Assembly (NCBI RefSeq): GCF_025519785.1
Contig: NZ_JAOPKZ010000011.1
Location: 1 to 64,000, forward strand
Reading direction: 5' to 3'
DNA length: 64,000 nucleotides
DNA from: Staphylococcus marylandisciuri
GTDB lineage: Bacteria > Bacillota > Bacilli > Staphylococcales > Staphylococcaceae
The notes below the pieces were generated by a model. The model had not been told where the DNA came from and did no database searches. It was given only the letters and a program-made list of their open reading frames with translations. This document shows, in pieces, positions 32,854-42,473 of this stretch. Numbering within the stretch: the stretch's first letter is position 1; each line of letters starts with the position of its first letter. The position numbers were made by a program, and so were the translations under genes.

Positions 32854-33039
32854 TTACGAGCAACAAGTAAAAATAAATTGGAAAGAATTCATATGGCATT
32901 CATGTGATACAGTTGGTATTACTCCTGACTTCCTCTTCTTCTTCTTCTTAGCACCTAAGATTTCATTTAATTCATCCTCTTGAACCTCTTCTAATAAACT
33001 TACTACTTCACTATCTCTCATAATTTTAGAATCTTTCAT
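32854..33039 (-). CDS. nukA: Nukacin-type class II lanthipeptide precursor
   Basis: This 61-residue precursor has a 30-residue leader (start [20 protein letters not shown]) ending [10 protein letters not shown], a double-glycine-type cleavage site. The core is [20 protein letters not shown] followed by [11 protein letters not shown]. From residue 37 the core is nearly identical to nukacin ISK-1 (Asp to Glu before the first Cys; Val to Ile in FQFIF), with four extra basic residues in front. By analogy, core Thr13-Cys18, Ser15-Cys29 and Ser22-Cys30 would form (methyl)lanthionine rings and Thr28 would become Dhb. AGGAGG precedes the ATG. The gene is opposite in strand to nukM, unlike the usual nukA-nukM order. 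Confidence 0.95.
   Translation of the reverse strand: MKDSKIMRDSEVVSLLEEVQEDELNEILGAKKKKKRKSGVIPTVSHECHMNSFQFIFTCCS
32929..32949 (-). repeat. AAG trinucleotide tract in nukA core
   Basis: On the coding strand the codons just after the leader are five AAG, then AGG and AAG. This encodes the KKKKKRK start of the mature peptide. Nukacin ISK-1 has three Lys here. A pure triplet run can gain or lose whole codons by slippage. Confidence 0.85.
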
Positions 33040-33078
33040 GATTTTTACCTCCTATCTTTAATGCTTAATACACTTTTA

Positions 33079-33106
33079 ATATTACATGATATTTATAAAG
33101 TGTAAA
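33079..33106 (-). promoter_or_regulatory. Probable nukA promoter
   Basis: On the minus strand TTTACA (33101-33106) and TAATAT (33079-33084) are 16 bp apart, about 40 bp upstream of the nukA start. The rest of the 380-bp divergent region up to nukM must also hold the nukM promoter, which I could not place with confidence. Confidence 0.55.
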
Positions 33107-33419
33107 ATTGCATAAAACACCTATCTTCATAAACAAAGTCTACAATTAAGGTAATAATATGTGGTTCTACATGATTAAATAAATATATCTATTATTATTA
33201 GTTTTAAGCTGCAAAATTCTTCTTGTAGTATGAGCTTAGTCATTTAATAGTAGAAACTCATCAAAAAGGTAACGATCTACTTATTTTTTATAACTTTATA
33301 AAAGAGAAATATTCATACATTCTAAACCTAATTTCATTCATCAGGAAGGTATGTTAAAGCAAATTTATAAAATGTCTGATATGGATTAAGATAGTTAATA
33401 ATAGGAGATGGTAATTACT

Positions 33420-36173
33420 ATGAGTAGCGTTAAAATTGAACAATTTAGAGGTTTTTCAAATTTCATTTTAAATAATTATTCTAGACAAGAACTTAATACA
33501 TTAATTGATTGGAAATATTTAAGATCTATCATTTTAGATATTTGTGGGAAATCATTGATTGTTTTAATTAACGAAAAAAGATTGAATAGAAAACTCGAAG
33601 GAAAAACGTCTGAAGAACGATATAAATATTTTGATGAAGAGTTATGTGAAAAAGGGTTTATATATGAGGAGTTAAAGCAGACTTACCCCTCAATAATAGA
33701 TGATTTACATCATAGTTTGAATTCATATTTTTCTTTGTTAAAAGAAATTGAAAATAAATTCAATCAAGATAAAAAGAAGCTTTTAGAAGCAAACTTAATA
33801 AAAGACGAAAATGAAAAAATTTGCCACCTCAGTATTTTAGGGGATTTGCATGGAGGTAAAGCAGTGACCAAAGTTACCACTGATAAATCCCAAATATTAT
33901 ATAAACCTAGATCATTAGAAAATGATAGTTTCTTTTTAAAATTTTTAGAATTTATGTACAGTTTTCAGAAAAATGAAATATCAACATACTATAAGTTTAA
34001 ATTCATAGGTTATACTAACCATGGTTGGATGGAATATATTGAAAAACAACCTACCTCTAAAAGAAAAATAAGTATGTATTATAAAAGATTAGGATACTTA
34101 TTATCCATAGGGTATTTATTAAATATAAGTGATTTACATTTTGAAAATATACTATGTTCCAGTAATTTTCCGATATTAATTGATTTAGAAACTATATTTC
34201 ATACTTCTATATATGATCCAGAATTTCGTAATTTTGCTACAAAAAATATAGAAGAAGAAGCCAGTAATTCTGTATTCGCTACTGGAATGTTACCGATATC
34301 AAAAAAAGATAAAAAATACGGTGGTGATATAAGTGGTATATTAGGTGGAATATTTAATAAACATGAAAGAACTATAATTAATCCTAATAGAGATGATATA
34401 AAATTTCAAAAGAGGTTAATAAGAGTAAAAAGAAACGATCATATCCCATTTTATATAGAAAATGGTAAAAGAAAGAGTTTTTCTCCTGAAATATTTATTG
34501 AAGATATACAAGAAGGTTTTAAATATGGCTACAAATTGTTTCTTGATAACAAAAAAGAAATAATGCGCTATATAAGAAAAATATCATCAGAAGTTGAAGT
34601 AAGAATTCTGCCAAGAAGTACAATTGAGTACTCAGTACTAATACAAGCTGCTAAATCACCTCTTTATGCTAATAATAGAGAGAGCTTGTTTAGCAAGTTA
34701 GAAAAATATGGAGGAGATTTATTAAATAGTAAATTAATAAGCTCAGAAATAAAACAAATAAAAACCCTTTCGGTACCCTATTTTTATACTAAGGTTCAAA
34801 GTGTATCGGTAAAGGATATTGAAAATAATACTGTACATTATTTGCCGAAAAATCCACTCAATGTATTTTTAGAAAAAACTCAAAGATATTCTTTGAAAGA
34901 TTTATTATTTCAATGTAAGTTAATAAGTTTTTCATTAGAAAGTCAAGATAAATTATTTATTAACGGTAAAAAATTTATAAATTATGAATATGAAAAATCA
35001 AATTTAGATAATATTGATAATGCAATCGATAATTTAGTAAATATTATTATTGATAGTGCAGTGATAGATGAAATTGATGGTTCTGTAAATTGGATGAATT
35101 TAGGGATATCGAAAGAAGAAGAGATTATCTTTGAAAGCTTATCTGATGATATATATAAGGGATTGTCTGGAATAGGAATAGCTTTGTTAAAATACTATGA
35201 AACTAACAAAAACCTTAAAGATACCCCTAGGCTAATAAGAATACTAAGAAGTATTTATTCTTCAATATTAAGTGATTTAAGTATTAATTCTAGTGAAAAT
35301 AAGGATTTATCTTTTTTTAATGGCGAAATGGGTAAAATTGCATTTTTATATAGATATCAGATTAAGTTCGAAAGAAATTGCGATATGAGCAAAAAGTATA
35401 TGAAGTCTATTTTAGACTCTATTTTAACTAGTGAGTTTGAACTGAATGATATTATAGCTGGTTTGCCAGGTATTATTTCATATTTATATAATCAAGAAAT
35501 ATTTTCTCTAGAACTTGTTAAAATGGGAGATAAACTATTAGAAGGTTTAGATAGTAACCTAACTATGGCTAGCTATGCTCACGGTAAAAGTGGGCTAATT
35601 GTATCATTATTATACTTATATGATTTAACTAAAGAAAAAAAATATCTAGTTAAATTTTATGAGGAATGGAAAAAAGAGAATACATTAAAGTTGAAAATTG
35701 GATGGAAAGATTTAAGACAAGATAAGGATACTTATTCTGTATCGTGGTGTCATGGTGTTACAGGACAACTTATAAGTAGACTAGTTGCTTTAGAAATTAA
35801 TGATAAAACAAAAATATTTAATACTGCAAGTAAAGAATTAATACAAAAAGAAATTGACGAGTTACTTTGCTTATTGAAAGAAGAAGGATTAGACCAAAAT
35901 AATTTTTGTCTATGCCATGGAGTTATGGGGAATTTATGGGTTTTAAATTACTATCAAAAAAAATATGAAAGCACAAATATTCAGTTGAAAAATGAAATAG
36001 AAAGCCATTTTTGTTCAGTAGCAAATTTTGGTTTAAATAAAGGATGGATATGTGGTTTAGGAGATCACTTTTATTCTTTTAGTATTATGACAGGAATATC
36101 AGGTATTTTATATGCTTTTTCAAAATACAAAGCAGAGGATAATGAATTAGGTATTTTGTTACCAAACGTATAG
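33420..36173 (+). CDS. nukM: Lanthipeptide synthetase NukM (class II LanM)
   Basis: LanM enzymes phosphorylate and dehydrate Ser/Thr in the precursor and then close the lanthionine rings. The 917-residue protein has an N-terminal dehydratase domain (about 60-520) with GDLHGGKAVTKV, YKPRS, SDLHFENI and LIDLETIF. A C-terminal LanC-like cyclase domain (about 580-910) follows, with zinc ligands Cys777 (SWCHG) and Cys832-His833 (CLCHG). All are intact. The frame opens at 33408, but that ATG lies in the AGGAGATGG ribosome site, so I chose 33420. nukT follows after 21 bp. It is transcribed away from nukA. Confidence 0.95.
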   Translation: MSSVKIEQFRGFSNFILNNYSRQELNTLIDWKYLRSIILDICGKSLIVLINEKRLNRKLEGKTSEERYKYFDEELCEKGFIYEELKQTYPSIIDDLHHSLNSYFSLLKEIENKFNQDKKKLLEANLIKDENEKICHLSILGDLHGGKAVTKVTTDKSQILYKPRSLENDSFFLKFLEFMYSFQKNEISTYYKFKFIGYTNHGWMEYIEKQPTSKRKISMYYKRLGYLLSIGYLLNISDLHFENILCSSNFPILIDLETIFHTSIYDPEFRNFATKNIEEEASNSVFATGMLPISKKDKKYGGDISGILGGIFNKHERTIINPNRDDIKFQKRLIRVKRNDHIPFYIENGKRKSFSPEIFIEDIQEGFKYGYKLFLDNKKEIMRYIRKISSEVEVRILPRSTIEYSVLIQAAKSPLYANNRESLFSKLEKYGGDLLNSKLISSEIKQIKTLSVPYFYTKVQSVSVKDIENNTVHYLPKNPLNVFLEKTQRYSLKDLLFQCKLISFSLESQDKLFINGKKFINYEYEKSNLDNIDNAIDNLVNIIIDSAVIDEIDGSVNWMNLGISKEEEIIFESLSDDIYKGLSGIGIALLKYYETNKNLKDTPRLIRILRSIYSSILSDLSINSSENKDLSFFNGEMGKIAFLYRYQIKFERNCDMSKKYMKSILDSILTSEFELNDIIAGLPGIISYLYNQEIFSLELVKMGDKLLEGLDSNLTMASYAHGKSGLIVSLLYLYDLTKEKKYLVKFYEEWKKENTLKLKIGWKDLRQDKDTYSVSWCHGVTGQLISRLVALEINDKTKIFNTASKELIQKEIDELLCLLKEEGLDQNNFCLCHGVMGNLWVLNYYQKKYESTNIQLKNEIESHFCSVANFGLNKGWICGLGDHFYSFSIMTGISGILYAFSKYKAEDNELGILLPNV

Positions 36174-36194
36174 TTTGAAAGAAGGTGATGATAA

Positions 36195-38279
36195 TTGAAA
36201 ATTGCATTACAAAATAATGATCAAGACTGTTTATTAGCTTGTTATTCAATGATTTTGAGTTATTTTGGTAAAAATGTATCTATAAGTAGACTATACAAAA
36301 GAGAGATGATACCACCTGATGGACTATCGATATCTTATTTAAAAGATTTAAACATTAAGTATAAACTAGATATGAAAGTATATAGAATTAAAGATAAAGA
36401 AAAAACATTTCAAGTAATGAGTAAAATAAAAAAACCCATAATAGTGCATTGGGATTTGAATCATTTTGTCGTAGTAATGAATGTTAAGAAAAACTATGTA
36501 GAAATAGTTAACCCAGAAATAGGAAAAGTGAACGTTTCAAAAGAAGTATTTTTGGAACACTTCTCAAATGTTTTATTAATGTTTAACCCTCAGAGAGGTT
36601 TTATAAAAGGAAAAGAAGATCTCGAGTTCTTTGGCTATTTAAAAACTGTTTTAATTAATAAAAATATAATTTTATTTTCGGCATCAGTGATATTAGCCCA
36701 AATTGTAGTGCTAATTTTTTCAATAGTTATTAGAAATATAATAAACCAAAAATATACATACCTTATATCATTATCAATGATAGTAATAATTATTATCATT
36801 CAAATGTTTTCTTTTATTTTTAAGCAAGAAGCCCAAATCAAAGAGAATAAAATATATGAAAAAACTATTTCTTATAATATGTTTAATGCATTATTTAACA
36901 AGCCATTATTATACTTTAGAAATAGTACAATAGACACTGTGATGGAAAAGATAAATTTAAAAACTATCATAAAAGATACTATACTACTTAAAATATTACC
37001 ATCGTTTTTAAGCTTCTCTACCGTTTCAGTATTGTATTTATATATGTTAACTGTCTCACTATTATTATCATTATTACTTCTAGGTATGTTTATTATATAT
37101 TCGTTAATCAGTATATTTATATATATTAAGAAAAATCAATTGAATATCGAGTATGGGGAGAGAATAATACAATTTAGCTCATTAGCTCAAGAATCATTAA
37201 GTCAAATTGATCAAATTAAGGCTCAAGCTCAAGAATCATCAACTATAAACACATGGAAAGACAATAACTGGAAAATAGTTAATGCTTATAATTCAATTTT
37301 GAAAATTGAAGGAATATCATATACATTTAATCAAATTTTTAATTACAGTAGTGTAATACTTTTAATGATTATTGGTATTCATCTTACAAAATATGGAAAT
37401 ATAACTATAGCAGATTTAATTTTATTTCAATCTGGTATCTCTATATTTAATTCATCCGTTTCACAATTACAAGATGTTATGTTTGAATTTTCAAAAATTA
37501 AAGTTACAGGCGAAAAAATCAACGACTTATTTATAGAAAGTAATACTCAAAGAATAGTAAGTGAGCAAGAATCTGATAAAGCAGTATCACTTAAGAATGT
37601 TAAGTTTGGTTATGTTGAAAATAAACCTATATTTGAAAATATCACCTTCCAAATAAAAAAGGGGGAAAGAGTAGCTATAGTGGGTAACTCGGGGTCTGGT
37701 AAAAGTACTATGTTAAATATTTTATTAAGTCTTTATACATACACCGGTGAAATTGTATACGGTTATAAAGATTTCAGGAAAGTAACAGGAGTTGTCTTAC
37801 AAAATATGACGTTAACTAAAGAATCCATTTATAATAATTTGGTAGATGGAGGAAAAGCCGACAATATTCATAGACTAAACCAAATATTATGTGATGTAAA
37901 CATTATAAACTTAATAAATTCTTTACCTAATAAAATATACTCGTGTGTATTGCAAAATGGCAAAAACCTATCTGTTGGTCAAATTCAAAGATTATTAATC
38001 GCAAAATCTTTATTTAATAAAAAGTTGATTTTTTGGGATGAAGCTCTTAGCAATTTAGACCCTAACAACCGTATAAATATATATAGAAATGTTTTAAAAA
38101 ATGATCAATATAACGATAAAACTATAATACTCATAAGTCACCATTTAGATGTTTTATCATATGTCGACAAAGTAATATTCATTGAAAATGGAAACGCATT
38201 TTTTGGAACACATGATGAATTAATTAAAAGTAATAAAGGTTATAGGATATTTCTAGACCTTGCTAATACTAATAATTAA
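36195..38279 (+). CDS. nukT: Lanthipeptide exporter with leader peptidase domain NukT
   Basis: NukT removes the leader after the GA site and exports the peptide. The 694-residue protein has a C39 peptidase domain at the N-terminus with Cys12 (NNDQDCLLACYSM) and the His in HWDLNHFVVV. A membrane domain of about six spans (150-440) follows, then an ABC ATPase with Walker A VGNSGSGKST (about 496-505). The signature NLSVGQIQRLL and Walker B LIFWDEALSNLD are both present. The start is a TTG behind GAAGGTGATG. It lies between nukM and nukF in one transcription unit. Confidence 0.95.
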   Translation: MKIALQNNDQDCLLACYSMILSYFGKNVSISRLYKREMIPPDGLSISYLKDLNIKYKLDMKVYRIKDKEKTFQVMSKIKKPIIVHWDLNHFVVVMNVKKNYVEIVNPEIGKVNVSKEVFLEHFSNVLLMFNPQRGFIKGKEDLEFFGYLKTVLINKNIILFSASVILAQIVVLIFSIVIRNIINQKYTYLISLSMIVIIIIIQMFSFIFKQEAQIKENKIYEKTISYNMFNALFNKPLLYFRNSTIDTVMEKINLKTIIKDTILLKILPSFLSFSTVSVLYLYMLTVSLLLSLLLLGMFIIYSLISIFIYIKKNQLNIEYGERIIQFSSLAQESLSQIDQIKAQAQESSTINTWKDNNWKIVNAYNSILKIEGISYTFNQIFNYSSVILLMIIGIHLTKYGNITIADLILFQSGISIFNSSVSQLQDVMFEFSKIKVTGEKINDLFIESNTQRIVSEQESDKAVSLKNVKFGYVENKPIFENITFQIKKGERVAIVGNSGSGKSTMLNILLSLYTYTGEIVYGYKDFRKVTGVVLQNMTLTKESIYNNLVDGGKADNIHRLNQILCDVNIINLINSLPNKIYSCVLQNGKNLSVGQIQRLLIAKSLFNKKLIFWDEALSNLDPNNRINIYRNVLKNDQYNDKTIILISHHLDVLSYVDKVIFIENGNAFFGTHDELIKSNKGYRIFLDLANTNN

Positions 38280-38291
38280 GGAGATTCAATT

Positions 38292-39200
38292 ATGATTAAT
38301 AATATTATACAAACCCAAAATTTAACAAAAAAGTTTTCGGATAGTTATTCAGTGGACAACCTATCACTTAATGTTGGGGCGAAAGAAATATATGGTTTTT
38401 TAGGACCAAATGGAGCTGGTAAAAGTACTACCATGAAAATGCTATTAGGGCTCATGCAACCAACTAAAGGTAATATTAAAATATTTAACCAAGATATTTC
38501 AAATAATAGAGATGAAATATTAAAAGATGTCGGGGCGTTAATTGAAGAACCCTCTTATTATAATAATTTAACTGGACTAGAAAATTTACAAATTATTCAA
38601 AGATTACTAAACTTGCCTTCTAAAAATGTTAAAGAAGCTCTGAAAATTGTCCGTTTAACTGAACACAAGGATAAATTAGTCAAAAACTATTCATTAGGTA
38701 TGAAGCAAAGGTTAGGTATTGCTTTAGCTATAGTAAAATTTCCCAAGCTATTAATATTAGATGAACCAACTAATGGCTTAGATCCTTCTGGTATACACGA
38801 AATTAGAGAACTAATCAAATCTTTCCCCAAAAACTACGGTATGACTGTATTTATATCTAGCCATATATTATCTGAAATTGAACATATGGCTAAAACAGTA
38901 GGTATTATTAATAGAGGCAAACTCTTATTTGAAGGAAAGTTAACAGAATTAGAAGAACAGAACAAAATTTTGATAAATACTAATAATAACAGGGAGTGTA
39001 TCAACTTCCTACAATCAAAAGGATATAAGCTAGAAAAAAATGAAAATCCTATTCTATTAGATATAGACCAAAAAGATATATCTACTGTAGTTAAATTGTT
39101 AGTTTACAATCATTTTGAAATTTACCAAGTACAATCAGTTCAGAAAAGTTTAGAAGAAAAATTTATAGAAATAACTAATGATGGAAAGGAATACTTATAA
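38292..39200 (+). CDS. nukF: Lantibiotic immunity ABC transporter ATPase NukF
   Basis: NukF powers the NukFEG transporter, which expels the mature peptide from the producer's membrane. The 302-residue ATPase has Walker A GPNGAGKST (38-46), signature YSLGMKQRLGIA, Walker B LLILDEPTNGLD and the switch His in ISSHILSEIEH. The C-terminal 90 residues are the accessory region common to LanF proteins. An AAGGAG site precedes the ATG. nukE starts directly at its stop codon. Confidence 0.93.
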   Translation: MINNIIQTQNLTKKFSDSYSVDNLSLNVGAKEIYGFLGPNGAGKSTTMKMLLGLMQPTKGNIKIFNQDISNNRDEILKDVGALIEEPSYYNNLTGLENLQIIQRLLNLPSKNVKEALKIVRLTEHKDKLVKNYSLGMKQRLGIALAIVKFPKLLILDEPTNGLDPSGIHEIRELIKSFPKNYGMTVFISSHILSEIEHMAKTVGIINRGKLLFEGKLTELEEQNKILINTNNNRECINFLQSKGYKLEKNENPILLDIDQKDISTVVKLLVYNHFEIYQVQSVQKSLEEKFIEITNDGKEYL

Positions 39201-39953
39201 ATGTTAAAAGCTATAAATCTAGAATTTTTCAAAATGCGAAGAAGAAAATTTATCCTTCCAATAGTTCTGATTACCTTTGTTGGTATATTATGGTCTAGTG
39301 CTATATCAATTAAAGAACTAAAACTTACAGATACTAAATACGGTATATATATGCTTACTTCTAATATTTTAACTGTTGACAGTATGATTTACCCAATCTT
39401 AATAGGTATCTTATGTTCAAGACTAGCAGATATAGAACACAAAGGAAAAACCTTCCAGTTATTAAATACAAGTAAACAAAGTGTTTTCAATTTGTTCAGT
39501 AGTAAAGTTATTGTTTCGCTTATTATTTTGTTTGTAATTGACATTATACAATTAATAAATATTTCAATAATTGCTAGTTTAAATAATATTAATTTGAATT
39601 TAGCAATTGTTTCAAAATTTATACTAAGCTTTATAATAGCTAGTTTTCTCTTAATATTAATTCATATGGCTCTTTCTTTCTTTTTTGAAAAGCAATCAAT
39701 CAGTATTGTATTAGCACTAGTAGGAAGTTTTTTAGGGTTAGTAACAGGAGGAATGTTGCCATCATATATTAAAGTATTTCTACCTTGGCAATACTATTCA
39801 TTATTAAATCCAGTCCATAAAAAAATGATTCATAAAGGGTTTGAATACTCCTATAATACTTATTATCTTATTTACATTTTCGTTTCTGTAATAATAATAG
39901 TAATCTTATTTCTTGTTATTAAGTTGTTATTAAAAAGGAGGGATTTAACTTGA
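39201..39953 (+). CDS. nukE: Lantibiotic immunity ABC permease NukE
   Basis: This 250-residue membrane protein has about six predicted spans and belongs to the LanE permeases (ABC-2 type), partner of NukF and NukG in self-protection. The N-terminus MLKAINLEFFKMRRRK is typical. It starts immediately after the nukF stop codon and overlaps nukG by four bases (TTGA), so the three are translationally coupled. Family assignment rests on the order F-E-G and the hydrophobic pattern. Confidence 0.9.
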   Translation: MLKAINLEFFKMRRRKFILPIVLITFVGILWSSAISIKELKLTDTKYGIYMLTSNILTVDSMIYPILIGILCSRLADIEHKGKTFQLLNTSKQSVFNLFSSKVIVSLIILFVIDIIQLINISIIASLNNINLNLAIVSKFILSFIIASFLLILIHMALSFFFEKQSISIVLALVGSFLGLVTGGMLPSYIKVFLPWQYYSLLNPVHKKMIHKGFEYSYNTYYLIYIFVSVIIIVILFLVIKLLLKRRDLT

Positions 39954-40687
39954 TAGCTTCACTAAAAATTGAATTACGAAAACTAAAAAATAACTATATT
40001 TTAATTTTCTTATTAATTTTTAATATATTAAGCGTGTCTATAGGATGTATGATATTTTATTTTAATCAAAGTGCTTTTCCTAACTTAAATAATCGAGATT
40101 TAATATTATGGGGACAAGAAACATTATATACTTCACAACTTTTCTTCCCCATACTGATTGGTGTTTTAGTTTCAATAAGTTGGCAATTTGAGGAATCTAA
40201 TAATAATTGGATGAGAATGAAAACTATACCTTTAAAAGAGAGTAAGATAATTGTATCTAAATTTTCATCTATTTTCTTACTTACTTTGCTAAACCAAATT
40301 ATTTTTTTTCTATTATTTTGTATCTCTGCGTCAATAGTAAATGTATCTTTAGAACAATTACATAAATTTATATTCTGGGATCTTATGGGGTGGATAGGCA
40401 CGGTATCTATTATTGCTTTACAACTATATTTATCAGTAACCACTAGAAATTTCACTTTTCCAATTTTAATATCAACAGTTGGTGGTGTAGCAGGTCTTCT
40501 AACATTGTTCATTAGTAATTTTATCTTTAAAATATTTCCATACTCGCAAATTACAGTTGGTGTGAGGTCTAGGTCTTTAATGAACTTTAATTTTTCAGAG
40601 ATGTTACTTTTTCTTATAATAAATGCAATTTATATAGTAACGTTTTTAACACTTACTATTTTAAAGCTTAAAAAAAGAGAGGATTGA
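39950..40687 (+). CDS. nukG: Lantibiotic immunity ABC permease NukG
   Basis: This 245-residue permease has six predicted spans and an N-terminus (MIASLKIELRKLKNNYILIF) like other LanG proteins. With NukF and NukE it forms the immunity transporter. The start codon is TTG, behind a strong AAGGAGGG, overlapping the nukE stop. nukH follows after 6 bp. Base composition is as AT-rich as the rest of the cluster. Confidence 0.9.
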   Translation: MIASLKIELRKLKNNYILIFLLIFNILSVSIGCMIFYFNQSAFPNLNNRDLILWGQETLYTSQLFFPILIGVLVSISWQFEESNNNWMRMKTIPLKESKIIVSKFSSIFLLTLLNQIIFFLLFCISASIVNVSLEQLHKFIFWDLMGWIGTVSIIALQLYLSVTTRNFTFPILISTVGGVAGLLTLFISNFIFKIFPYSQITVGVRSRSLMNFNFSEMLLFLIINAIYIVTFLTLTILKLKKRED

Positions 40688-40693
40688 TTAAAA

Positions 40694-40972
40694 ATGAAAA
40701 AAAGATATCACTTAATTTTTGTGATTGCACTTTTGCCTCTAATTACTTTGTTATTACAATTAATGAGCTTTTCGTTTATCCATAATCATCAAAGTTTTTT
40801 CTCAATATTTAATGTTATCTGCATACTTATTACTATTACTTACTCAATTATTTTATTGAAGAACACTAAGGAAAAAAATAATGTGCAGAAAACCATTCTT
40901 ACTTTGTCTGTTATCTATCTAATGAATTTTATTTTCATCATTTTTGGAGTGATAATTAATACGTTTAATTGA
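40694..40972 (+). CDS. nukH: Nukacin immunity accessory protein NukH
   Basis: This 92-residue protein has three hydrophobic spans (about 7-25, 35-55, 68-88) joined by short charged loops, as described for NukH of nukacin ISK-1. NukH binds the lantibiotic at the membrane and aids the NukFEG transporter. It is the last gene of the nukMTFEGH unit, 6 bp after nukG, preceded by an AGAGAGGA site. Its presence marks this as the nukacin branch; lacticin 481 clusters lack it. Confidence 0.85.
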   Translation: MKKRYHLIFVIALLPLITLLLQLMSFSFIHNHQSFFSIFNVICILITITYSIILLKNTKEKNNVQKTILTLSVIYLMNFIFIIFGVIINTFN

Positions 40973-41027
40973 AATAGTAGGACCAATAAACAACTATTAA
41001 AATTTTATTTTATATAGAATATACTAA

Positions 41028-41108
41028 GGTTTGCTATGAAGCAATTTTTCATGATAAATTTTTTTGACTCTACTCTAAATAGGGCTAGTGATTCAATGAT
41101 GATCACCC
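41028..41108 (+). repeat. Right arm of an imperfect direct repeat flanking the nuk cluster
   Basis: The segment 41069-41097 matches 31514-31542 at 23 of 29 positions, including GTGATTCAAT. The similarity extends upstream (GGTTnnnnATGAAGCAA in both). The two arms bracket the regulator, nukA and nukMTFEGH. Confidence 0.5.
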
Positions 41109-41112
41109 CAAA

Positions 41113-41273
41113 GGGAGCGGGACAGAAATCTAATTTGAACAAAAAGATTTCGTAGTCCCGCCCCGGCAAGGATGACTAGAATTGAAGAAAGCTTGATACA
41201 AGCGCATTTTCAAATCAGTCATCTACTGCCAAGGTGTTGAAAGAGGCTGAGACATTACATTATGCCCGCTCCC
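41113..41273 (+). repeat. Dispersed intergenic repeat, family A, full copy
   Basis: It directly follows the direct-repeat arm, 140 bp after nukH. The tail hairpin is altered (GGCTGAGACATTACATTATGCCCGCTCCC). Confidence 0.75.
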
Positions 41274-41525
41274 ATAAGGTACATTTTTATGAGTACATTA
41301 CAAATACGAATTTAAAAATTCAAGTAGTTAAAGAATATTTAAATTAAGATACAACCCTTTGTAGTTTTACTTATCCTTACTGATCGATTGAATATTTTAT
41401 TACCTTTTATGCTGAACAATTATTAGCCAATGAGAGACCTTAGTTAGACTGAAAGCGCTAACAGTATAGTGTTATTAAAGAGCACAGAATTACTGGCAAA
41501 TAGAGTAATTGAAATAAAATAGATA

Positions 41526-41569
41526 TTGATTAGTTATTTACATTTAGCTATAATTGATATTAATTATCA
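41526..41569 (+). promoter_or_regulatory. Promoter with overlapping Fur box upstream of DUF454-isdG
   Basis: TTGATT (41526-41531) and TATAAT (41549-41554) are 17 bp apart. TGATATTAATTATCA (41555-41569), just past the -10, matches the 7-1-7 Fur consensus TGATAATnATTATCA with one mismatch. Iron-bound Fur sitting there would block transcription. Confidence 0.75.
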
Positions 41570-41585
41570 ATTAGGGAGTGTCTTT

Positions 41586-42291
<706 letters not shown>

Positions 42292-42473
42292 TATATAGGT
42301 CTTTATTCTTGGTTTTTAAAATGAGTTTCTTCTCTTGATAATAAGGATAAACAAGAATTTATGAAAATATTTTCCAAACATTTAAAAGTCTCATCCGAGC
42401 ATAAAAAATTTTCTTAATGAATATAATAGTCACTTTGCAACTGGTTTAGAAAATGAAAAGGGCTGAAGATATT

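Noticed and set aside
32809..33106. Inverted repeats flanking nukA that would make it an invertible segment
   Set aside because: A weak 11 of 13 match (TTnCACTTTATnA) exists on either side, but it is AT-rich and short enough to arise by chance. No invertase gene is near.
40066..40512. Minus-strand frame of 148 codons
   Set aside because: It lies fully inside nukG on the opposite strand and has no ribosome site; it is a shadow frame.
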